64,000 bases of DNA from Crocodylus rhombifer (Eukaryota > Chordata > Crocodylia > Crocodylidae), in assembly GCA_038503035.1 (NCBI GenBank), contig JAVSML010024441.1:389026-453025 (forward strand), in the 5' to 3' direction. A program made the position numbers and the translations under genes. Under the pieces are notes generated by a model. The model was not told the DNA's origin, made no database searches, and was given only the letters and a program-made list of their open reading frames with translations. This document shows positions 1 through 7,892 of this stretch, piece after piece (position 1 is the first letter of the stretch; every line of letters starts with the position of its first letter).

Positions 1-787
1 CCCAGCCCTGCCATTACAGTTGTCCTGGCTCAGAATCACTTGCAGTCTCTCACATTTTTGCTTTCCTCTCTATTTTGTGTGGTTTCAGACCCGATCTGGT
101 GTGTCACTGACAGCTGAGGCCCTCAGGCCCCAGGAAATGCATCCAACTCCACAGAGCAGTTTTCTCAGCAGTGGCCTGATGATTGAGTTACATTCCCCTT
201 GGTCAATCAGTCACACTTACAGAGTGTCCTTTGCGGGAACATCCTGCTGTGCTACTCCGGAGATAAAACCCAAATAAAATGTAAGTGGGAAAAAAAACAA
301 AAAACCTGGCAGTCGCCAAAGAACTAAGTCAGTGGCTTGATCTAAAGTTAGTTAATGGCCGTTAAGGGACTAATATGGGCAGGAAGTGGAGAGATGAACT
401 GAAGAAGTGTGACGCAGCTTCCAAAGCTTTAGTGCTAAATTGAGGAATAGGCAGCAATTTCCTGACAGGGTAGAAAGGAAAAGATTTCCCCTTTGGAACT
501 ACCCAGGTTGGCGAGGTAAGCATCACCAGGAGCCGAGACCATGCTATGTTCTATATAGAAGTAACTTGACTTGGTTCCTTAGTGGAAGATGACGTGCAGG
601 TCCCAAATTAATCTGAAGATAGGATCTGATCCAAGCCCCATTGATGTTGGTGTTAATGGAAAGTGTCCCATTGACCGCAGCGGGCTACTGAGAAGAGGTG
701 GAACGTGTGTGACACTGGAATAACATGTTCTGATATCTTGAAACTGGACAGCAATGTAGGAACAGTCTGCACACTTGAGAATTACAG
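1..787. other. 5' flank, no gene seen
   Basis: I see no gene in this stretch. The 85-codon frame at 20-277 matches nothing I recognise and shows no domain. In mammals the neighbour upstream of ZBTB44 is the ADAMTS8/ADAMTS15 pair (from memory), but no ADAMTS exon is visible here. Confidence 0.6.
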
Positions 788-930
788 TGCCGGGTCAGAG
801 TTCTAGCCTCCTGCCCTGGGCTCTGCCACTGACCCGTTGAGCAGCCTTGAGCAAGTCACTTAACTTCGCAGGGCTGCAGTTTCCCCACCTCCTGCATAAA
901 ATGTTGCGAGGCTCAGATACTTTGCCCATG
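788..930 (+). repeat. MIR-type SINE relic, plus orientation
   Basis: The stretch reads like the MIR core: a 'ctctgccact' segment, then 'gagcaagtcacttaact', then 'gcagtttccccacctcctgc' and 'ataaaatg', in the same order as the MIR consensus. Order and spacing fit, but substitutions are many, so this is an ancient copy. MIRs are tRNA-derived core-SINEs found across amniotes, so the copy says little about species. An open frame on the other strand (795-1034) is a by-product. Confidence 0.7.
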
Positions 931-3900
931 CTTTGAATTCCTCCAGTGCTAAATATAACGAAAAAGGAGAAGTTATGCAGGAGCTGCAATTTTCTCTGAA
1001 ATAAAAGCAGCAAAGGGAAAGACCAGTGTGACATCCTGGTGGAGTGAGCCCATACTTAAGCCTGCCTGCCTACCTAACAATGAAATTGCAAATGCATAAG
1101 GTCAAAAATATGTCCAACCTTAAAAGCGCTGGTGGCAGAAAAGAGAGCTGCTATGAGAGGAAACTGCTCGGGAGAAGAAAAGAGTTCTTACTGAGGAGAA
1201 GCAAATTAACCACAATCCTAGCTTGTCAGCATTCATCTTGAGAAAATTAGCCTGCCTTGATATCAGAAAGGCAATTATGGTGTGACAGACATCACAAGGG
1301 CCAGGGCATATATCTGGGAGTCTTCTAGATAGATGGGAAATAGGAATGGCTGCGTAGATAGCCTGAGTGGGTTTTAAGTGTTGCTGCTGATGAATTGCGC
1401 TAATGCGGCCACGTACAAGATCTAACCCACGCTCTTGCCCATCACTCTGAAATAAAGGCTGCAAAAGGGCCTCCCAGATTCATGGAGCAGAACGAACACT
1501 TCAAACCAAAGCCTCAAGCATTCCACGGGAAGCAATGTGAAGTGCTACAAGCTGCTAGAAGTGATACACGACAGCTCTGATAACCGCCCTGATGCAGGCA
1601 CCACTTCCAGGGAAAGCTCAGGCAAATATTCTCACAGTGTATGCTGGAGGAGTAGCAATTTCTGATAAAGGCTCTGCAAGAAGATAAAGGCTATTAGCAC
1701 TTCTTCCAGCCAAAAGGGGCTCTGGAAACACAGCAAAAGAATCCTTGGCACTACAAAAAGTGACTACAGTACTGAATCCGCAAGGCTCAAAGACAGGGTG
1801 GTCTTCTATCTGCGGAAGGGAAGCGCAACAGCCTGCAAACTGCTATCGGATCAGAACCCTCCGCTCCCTTTCACCAGCGTAAGAATTGTGTGCAAAAAAA
1901 GGGAATTATGCAAGACAGGAGGTAGCAATACCTTGGCCCCTCATCTCTGGCAGTTACATTCAATGTGAGGGGTGAAAGCCCTAGAGCCACTTTGCGTCCA
2001 AAGGTGACATCTTTAAAAGCAACTGGATGTGTAGAAGCCTGAGTCTCACTGACAGCCAATAGGGCTGAGGCTTCTAAATGAATTCAGCGCTTTTGGAAAA
2101 AACGAAGCGAATTGGCTACGTCCGGTTTATACCTGTGCAATCCTATCCACAACAGTGAAATTGCTACTGATTTACAAATGAAGCGATCAAACTTAGTCCC
2201 AAGAGAGGTATGGGGCCTGATTCACTGCCGTGTCACTCCCGTTTGGCGCCAATGCAACTCCATTAATGCCAATGAATTAAGCCCAGAATGTTATGAAACG
2301 AACCTAAGGTCAAGGCAACCACCCCCAGAGCAAACGATCCACTCACTGCGGGGGTTTTTTTAACCACCTTGTTGAATTTAATAAAAAATTAATATCCCTG
2401 GTATAGATTGCTACAGCGTACTTCAAAGGAGATCATTCTCTATTAAATTACATAGGTTTTGAGGGCTACAGAATCCTATTAATCATCTTATTGGTTTCAC
2501 TGTTTCTCAGGGTCTGACTATTCATTCCACCTGCTCAGTGCGTGGGAATTTGGCAGCTGCGACGTGTCAGTCTAGAGGTGTTAGTGTTGATTCCATCCAG
2601 ACAGAAGCACTCTGATACAATTAATATCAATGCCCTTGGGATAACCTGAAGGTATCATTGCTCCTCACTGTGAAATGACCAGTTCAACAGAAAAAGCCCA
2701 GAGTAAAGATCACCTTGTATCATAAGAAAAATGAAGCCAAATTATTGGCTGGAATAAATTTGGTACAGCTGCTGCATTGATTTACAAGTACCCTGCTAAC
2801 AATTTGGCTTATGGAGCTCCTGCTGGAATCTTTTCTGAAGGGGTTGAGGCCTGATGAACTCCTTTTAGTAAAAGCAGGCCTCTTCTGCCAGAGTGGGAAG
2901 AATCTCCTGTTAGTCGAGAGCCATCTCTTGCAAACCTAAAGGATGCAAATGTGACAGACTATATGCAATACAGCTATATTTACATGCCATTGATGGGCCA
3001 GGCGACAAGTGTCCCTTCCCAGTGCTGTGTAGTGATGTATAATACACAGAGAGCACTGCATAGTGAAAAAAACCCCATTGGCATATTCCAGCTCTGTGCC
3101 TCTGAAACCAAAATGATCTGTTGCTGATTAAAAACTCAACAAGACACACCAAGAGTTCAGTCAGGTGTTCTGGATCAGGAGCACCATTATGGGTTTTTTT
3201 TTTAAGAATAAGAAATTGAATAAGGTACAAAAGAGATCCTTCTGGCTGGGGGTCTGATTCAAAGCTCTTTAAGGCTATAGGAGACTTTCTATTGACTTCA
3301 GCAGTGGTTGGGCCAAGAGGTGAGCAAGTAAGTTACTGCAGAATGAGGCACATGACATGAGAAAGAGGGAAGGCAAGTCAGAACTGCTGACCAGCCACAG
3401 GGGGACATTTGGCAGACTTGGCTGCAGCTGAAAGAGGGACATGTGAACAACTGCATGGAATGGTCCTGTCCCAGTATGACCGTGTGATAAATACCAAGCA
3501 GCTGTGTCATGCTGCTAAAACCTATGTAACTTGGCATCTGCGCACATGCTAAGATAATGACTTCACTTTGCTTCAGTCCTACACAGCTGTCAAAGTCTGA
3601 GCAAATGAATCAGGGCTGGGAAAACAGAGCTGGAAATAGGATTTAAGAAACCCGGCAGGAGGAGGCCGTGGAACTAGCAGAACCTGCTGCACCACAACAG
3701 GCCTACAGGCCGTTCTCATTGACTCGGTGGCAGTTGAGTAACCATCACAGTCGGCTGAGTTAATCCAGCTGCTGGTTATGTACGCACAAAATCAGCCTGC
3801 TAACAAACCATGTGGTATTTGCTGTGGAAGACAGAAGTTCCTCCTCATGGAAAACTGAGTTTCTAATTCTGCAAATGTTTGCCCCAGCTCCTCTACACTT

Positions 3901-5209
3901 AACTCCTTGGGGGTTCTCTATTGGGCATTGTCATAATTCACATGCAAAAAATACATATATGGATGTTAGACCAGACCTCATTCAATGGAAATATGATGGC
4001 TTGCACCAGCTGAGGTCCTGGGCCATGATCGCTGTCCATTCCCATGTCTTCATGCCTCCAGTGATGCATGGCTTTACCCATGACCTCCCAAATCATGCAA
4101 TAAACAAGCTAGGGGTTGTTCTTTACACGCTCGCATCCCACAACCAAACTGCTTTCTTCTGGCTGACTATCTGGCAGCATAAATCTAATTCCCTTTACAC
4201 TTCCCCTGGTTTTACACTTATATAAGTCCAGGGACATCAGTAAAGTGACCCCCCCATCACAGTCCCTGGTTTGACTGAACTTGTGACTTTTTCCTACTGT
4301 CATCCTGGAGTGCCACCCCCGCTTCTCTGGTTTCACACTTCAAGCTATCACCCGTCTCAATCCAACTCTGCCCCTTTCAGTGAAATCTCAACTACAGTCC
4401 TCAGGTGCTGGCTGTGATTATCTCAGCAGGGCTGATTTAGGATTAGGACCTGCAGCTCTGGTCCTTCCAGAAACTAGGACAGCATAACAAGTCACCAGGC
4501 AGACAGTCCTCTGACTGCAAACTGGTATTTCTTTAAAACAAAAGCATTTAAGAGGAAATGGATCTAAGCCAGTGAACAGTCTATAAGAGGAAATGGATCT
4601 AAGGCAGTGAACAGTCTATACATTTGTCTGTCTTTTCTGATGGTTTCCCATTCCCTGGAAGTGCTCAATTGCTTCCAGACGCTCCCAGCGGACCCAGTCT
4701 CACCTCCATCCCCGTCTGTTCTCAACAGAAAGAACAAGCTCCCCTCCCATCTCCTCTCAACCTTCCTTTGATCTCTAACACCCACTGCTGCCCAAACAGG
4801 CTTGCACTTTTTATTGGCAACAGGATACAAGATCCATGGAGCAGGGAGAGGAGCTTTTCTTGCCACCTTTCAAGCGTGAGCTGAGACGTGTTTAGCTGGG
4901 AGCTGCCATGTTGCCTTCCTGCTTGTTCTTCCAATGGCCCGTTTCTAAGCTAGACCAATACAGTCAGACAGAGAAGCCTAGTAAACCAACGTACCCCTGC
5001 CTCACTGACCTGGGTGCATTCATAAAACCATCTCAGACCAGTGGTCTTTGATTAGTACACACAGCTCTGTGTCTGGCACACCACTGACTTACAAAGCTAT
5101 GGGTGAGAGGAAAGTCAGGCTGAAAGGGGGTTTGTGGTCAACAGATCAATCCCACTTTACTATGTGGTAAAATGAAGTGGACATGCCTTACACTGGTGCA
5201 AGGCACTCC
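931..5209. other. 5' flank, intergenic, no gene seen
   Basis: More than 4 kb of ordinary AT-leaning sequence. Open frames such as 2112-2363, 3812-4225 and 4564-4866 lack recognisable domains and plausible exon structure. The only structure I note is the tandem duplication at 4549-4618, listed separately. Confidence 0.55.
4549..4618. repeat. 35 bp tandem duplication, two copies
   Basis: The unit beginning 'taagaggaaatggatctaag' occurs at 4549-4583 and again directly at 4584-4618. The copies differ at one base (c against g after 'ctaag'). Near identity in non-coding DNA implies a recent tandem duplication, probably replication slippage. Confidence 0.9.
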
Positions 5210-5533
5210 TAGGGTTGCCAGCTCTGTTTGAATCTATTCCGGGAGGTTTCCGGACTGCCAACATGCCTGTGACACACAATGTGAACATGCCCACGGAGCT
5301 GCAAACATCAGTTACAGATTACGGTGTGCAGACTTTACATTGGGAAGGCAAATGCACATTGCTATTACATTTTAAAAACCTACTGAACTACTGTATAAAT
5401 CAGATTCAACATTTAATATTTATTTTAATGAATGCCCTATTGTTTATTTCCCAAGTGACACTCAGCAGTTTCTTGGAGATTTATATCTAATTCCTGCAGA
5501 CTCCAGGACAATGCTGGAGGGTTGGCAACCCTA
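5210..5533. mobile_element. Short non-autonomous DNA transposon with TIRs
   Basis: The left end reads 'tagggttgcca' and the right end 'ttggcaacccta', which are inverted complements over about 11 bases. Near them lie 'gggaggtttcc' on the left and 'gactccaggacaatg' on the right, as in hAT-like MITEs. The 91-codon frame inside (5215-5490) has no transposase motif. I could not find a convincing 8 bp target duplication, so the class is inferred from size and ends. Confidence 0.6.
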
Positions 5534-5961
5534 AGTGCTCTGCTGGGAATTAAGTTAGACACCAGGGTAGGGAGTGTGTTCATCCACAGCCAAACTCATC
5601 CCTGCAGCTCCTTGCTCAGTGCAACCTGCATCTCCTGCTGTCTGGAGGGTAGGGCCGACTACAGCGCTCGCCGATGGCAGCTACCTCAGGAGATCTGGTT
5701 GTGCCAGCTCCTTCTTAAAATCAATTTACTGTGATGGAGCAAAACCTAGTGTAAAGGACTCCACAGGAATCACATTGTGCATCCATGGCCCAGATGCGTG
5801 GGGAAGGCCCGCAGCTGCAGCATTACCAAAGTCAGTTGAACTTTGTCACTTTACGTAACCTGACACGCCGGCCCCACGGGGCAGGTGCTGCGGCACCATC
5901 GTGTACAACCCTGCGGCTGGGGGCAACTGCTCTGGCAGAAGACTTGCAGTGCCTCTGCAAT

Positions 5962-6182
5962 CCCCTTCCTCTGCCCCATCCGCTGCTCAGCTTTCTCCCC
6001 CTTCCCCATCCGCTGCTCTGCTATCTGCCCCCTTCCCCAGCCGCTGCTCTGCTTTCTCCCCCCTTCCCCATCCGCTGCTCTGCTTTCTCCCCCTTCCCCA
6101 TCCGCTGCTCTGCTATCTCCTCCTGCCCATTCTCCTGCTCTGTTATCTGCCCCCTGCCCTACTCTGCTCCGCTATCTGCCCC
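5962..6182. repeat. C-rich minisatellite, seven copies of about 30 bp
   Basis: The core 'gctgctctgct' with 'ccccttccccatc' between cores recurs with starts near 5981, 6011, 6042, 6073, 6103, 6133 and 6163, a spacing of 30 or 31 bases. The first three to five copies are most alike and the last two are diverged. The plus strand is almost pure C/T plus G at fixed places. It abuts the CpG island of ZBTB44. The Pro/Ser/Leu-rich open frames across it (5785-6759, 5885-6574, 5901-6257) come from the repeat and from GC richness. Confidence 0.9.
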
Positions 6183-6230
6183 AAAGCCCCCCCGCCGGGC
6201 CGGGCGCACCTACGCGTCTCTCGCGCCCGG

Positions 6231-6240
6231 GGGGCGGGGC
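6231..6240 (+). promoter_or_regulatory. GC box (Sp1/KLF type)
   Basis: GGGGCGGGGC, a full Sp1/KLF core match, 15 bases upstream of the CRE. GC boxes are frequent by chance in CpG islands, so function is inferred from position. Confidence 0.5.
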
Positions 6241-6254
6241 AACCGCGCCCCCGG

Positions 6255-6262
6255 TGACGTCA
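6255..6262. promoter_or_regulatory. Palindromic CRE (CREB/ATF site)
   Basis: TGACGTCA, the complete 8-base palindromic cAMP response element. Full CREs in CpG islands within a few hundred bases of the start are typical of CREB/ATF1-bound promoters (established knowledge). Occupancy is not shown by sequence. Confidence 0.65.
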
Positions 6263-6344
6263 CACGGCCCGCCCCCACGCCAAGCCCCGCTCGCGCCCTC
6301 CGCGCCGGGGACAGCGCGGCGGAGTCCGGCCGCGGCTGTGCGTC

Positions 6345-6355
6345 TGCGCATGCGC
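6345..6355. promoter_or_regulatory. NRF-1 palindrome
   Basis: TGCGCATGCGC matches the NRF-1 consensus on both half sites. NRF-1 sites usually sit within about 100 bases of the start of CpG-island promoters, so this helps to place the start just downstream. Confidence 0.65.
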
Positions 6356-6434
6356 CTGCCCCGGGCCGTCCGGCGCCCGCTCTCAGTGCGCCTGCGGGCT
6401 GCGCGGCCCCTCCCCCCCACCGCCCGCCCGCGCT

Positions 6435-6445
6435 GCATTGTGGGA
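6435..6445 (-). promoter_or_regulatory. ZNF143/THAP11-like motif
   Basis: GCATTGTGGGA is the reverse complement of TCCCACAATGC, which fits the TCCCAnnATGC core bound by ZNF143 at many CpG promoters. The same 11 bases recur at 7210-7220 inside a transposon relic. Confidence 0.45.
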
Positions 6446-6597
6446 CACAAACAAAGTGCCCGGCCAGGCCGGAGAGAGCAGCGCGACGCCTCGGCCTCGC
6501 CGCCCCGGCCTCCCCTCGCCGCCGCCGCCATGGCCCGGCCGCCGCCACCGCTGCCTCCGCGCGGGGCCAGATAGCGGCTCGGCCCCACCCACCGCAG
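6446..6597 (+). other. ZBTB44: ZBTB44 exon 1, non-coding 5' UTR
   Basis: The 3' edge is the donor CAG|GTAACG, with the exon ending at 6597 and GT at 6598-6599. The 5' edge is not defined by sequence; the start given is only a guess placed just after the ZNF143-like motif. The exon lies in the CpG island and would join to the acceptor at 31953-31954. It contains a GCC-repeat leader and a 14-codon upstream ORF. The pairing of this donor with the coding exon is inferred from the gene's usual layout, in which translation begins in exon 2. Confidence 0.65.
6530..6574 (+). CDS. Upstream ORF (14 codons) in ZBTB44 exon 1
   Basis: An ATG in the near-ideal context gccgccgccATGg opens a reading frame MARPPPPLPPRGAR that ends at TAG within the same exon. 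If the transcription start lies upstream of 6520, ribosomes should meet this strong start before the ZBTB44 start codon in exon 2. It would then lower or condition translation of the main frame. Whether it is translated is not known. A Pro/Arg-rich peptide is also what GC-rich sequence gives by chance. Confidence 0.4.
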   Translation: MARPPPPLPPRGAR

Positions 6598-6986
6598 GTA
6601 ACGGCGGCCTCACGGGGGCGGGGGGAGGCCCGGGGCCGCTGTCGTGTCCCCCCTCCCCCGCGGGCCAGACCGCTTTTCGGGTGCCACCGCCCCGCGGCCC
6701 TGATCCCCCCCCGCCCGGGGTCCGGCCCTCAGCGCCTCGCACCCGTCCTGCCCGACTAGGCCGGACCGGGGCCGCGTGCGACCGGGGTGGGCCGAAATAG
6801 TGGGGTAAATAAAAGAGCGGCGTAAAGACGGTGCCTGTAAAGCGGGGGTGCGCACAGCGCCGTTTTCTTTGGCTTCAAAAGCATTGATAAAGGCGTGCTC
6901 CCTTATGACTGAAACAGCTCAACCTGAAGAATAAACAGGCAGCACGAAAGACATTGCCTCTGAAACCAAAGTGTCTGGTCTGGGGC

Positions 6987-7010
6987 AGCAAAAAAAAAAA
7001 AAAAAAAAAA
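6987..7010. repeat. Poly-A tract
   Basis: A run of about 21 A residues followed by 'gagag'. It could be the tail of a small retroposon, but no recognisable body precedes it. Confidence 0.85.
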
Positions 7011-7059
7011 GAGAGAAATGGAGGATAAATTGGCGCTCCTTGTGATGGGGTGTAAGCCC

Positions 7060-7520
7060 CATTTTCCCTCGCTTTATGTGGGTTTTGTAGGTGCGAATTC
7101 GTTCCTATGTAATGGCCCTTTTTATACCGAAAATTCGTTGATGCGCGAGGTAAACTCGCTCTTCTGCGACGGGTGCGGTGGAAGCCCGTAGGTGGCTGCT
7201 TTGTGCGGTGCATTGTGGGAGTGACGCACACCAAAACAGTCTCCTGTGTGGATCTGTGCTCCTCACTGGTTGCCTGTGACATGCGTTTCTGTAGTTGTCT
7301 TCCCTGTCGCAATAGTGCCCTGTACTTGTGTGTGCTGTCTGTTGTTGGTGAGTACCAAAATTGTCTCGTGAAAGTGGTAGAAATGGGCCCGGGGATTGGT
7401 ATGCTCGAGGTCTTGGAAGGTATCCCTGTTTATCACACTGAAGTGGGTTCCCTTCATGCGGATTTGAGTTATGCGCCATTTTCTAGGAATGCGTGTACAG
7501 CGTAAAGCAAGGGAAACCTG
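7060..7520. mobile_element. Pogo/Tigger-like MITE (Tc1/mariner superfamily)
   Basis: The left end has 'tttccctcgctttatg' and the right end, read in reverse, 'tttcccttgctttacg'. Further in, 'gttcctatgtaatggcc' on the left pairs with 'attcctagaaaatggcg' read from the right. Such 'ccctcgctttacgcg' ends are typical of pogo/Tigger elements. The right end is followed by TA, the usual target site; the left TA is not clear. The roughly 460 bp length and lack of a transposase frame mark it as non-autonomous. It explains the raised CpG content just downstream of the promoter island, and it contains a second ZNF143-like motif at 7210-7220. Confidence 0.65.
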
Positions 7521-7761
7521 TACCACAGGTCGAGGGGAGTAAAACTTTGGGGGACTCGAGCAGGCTCTGCTAATAAGGGTTTGGTTTCATATTGGTGCCA
7601 CGATTATCCATTAATTTTGAAATGGTGATCACTTTGGGGTGGTTTCAAGCGTCTATCTCTGCCAAATCTTTTCAAGCCATCTTGTGTAGGTCTTTCATTT
7701 TCTTTGAAGCGTTGCAGTTCCTGAGCTCTCTCAAGAGCTGGTCAGGTGTGAAGAGTTGTTG

Positions 7762-7892
7762 ATCAGGGCTCATGGACAGAGGTTGATATCTCTTATTAGA
7801 CCCACAAGATATTTGCAGAAAAATTCTTTAAATTTTTTGCAAGTATCTTGCTGGTCTAATAAAAAATATCATCTCTGTCCATGAACCCTGAT
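7762..7892. repeat. Foldback repeat, about 130 bp, almost no loop
   Basis: The left half ('atcagggctcatggacagag', 'cttattagac', 'caagatatttgcagaaaa') is mirrored by the right half ('ttttttgcaagtatcttg', 'gtctaataaaaaatatca', 'ctctgtccatgaaccctgat'). The complement runs nearly the whole length with scattered mismatches. The style resembles a repeat common in reptile genomes, but I cannot name the family. Transcribed as part of intron 1 it would form a long hairpin. Confidence 0.75.

Larger units (their letters stand above)
6184..6790 (+). promoter_or_regulatory. ZBTB44: CpG island promoter of ZBTB44
   Basis: Very GC-rich, CpG-dense sequence surrounds the non-coding first exon. No TATA box is obvious, as usual for broad housekeeping-type promoters. 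Binding-site matches in order are a GC box (6231-6240), a palindromic CRE (6255-6262), an NRF-1 palindrome (6345-6355) and a ZNF143-like motif (6435-6445). The transcription start is not readable from sequence; the factor matches suggest it lies roughly between 6360 and 6480. The island ends where AT-richer DNA begins near 6790. Confidence 0.8.

Noticed and set aside
3812..4225. 137-codon frame upstream of the gene
   Set aside because: No domain, no plausible promoter or splice context, and ordinary composition. Chance is the simplest reading.
5785..6759. 324-codon and overlapping Pro/Ala/Arg-rich open frames, both strands
   Set aside because: They arise from the minisatellite and the CpG island, where stop codons are rare. 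No domain is present, and several frames on both strands are open at once.
7173..7505. 110-codon frame with raised CpG, as a possible second exon or gene
   Set aside because: Inverted ends at about 7060 and 7520 show that it is the body of a Tigger-like MITE.
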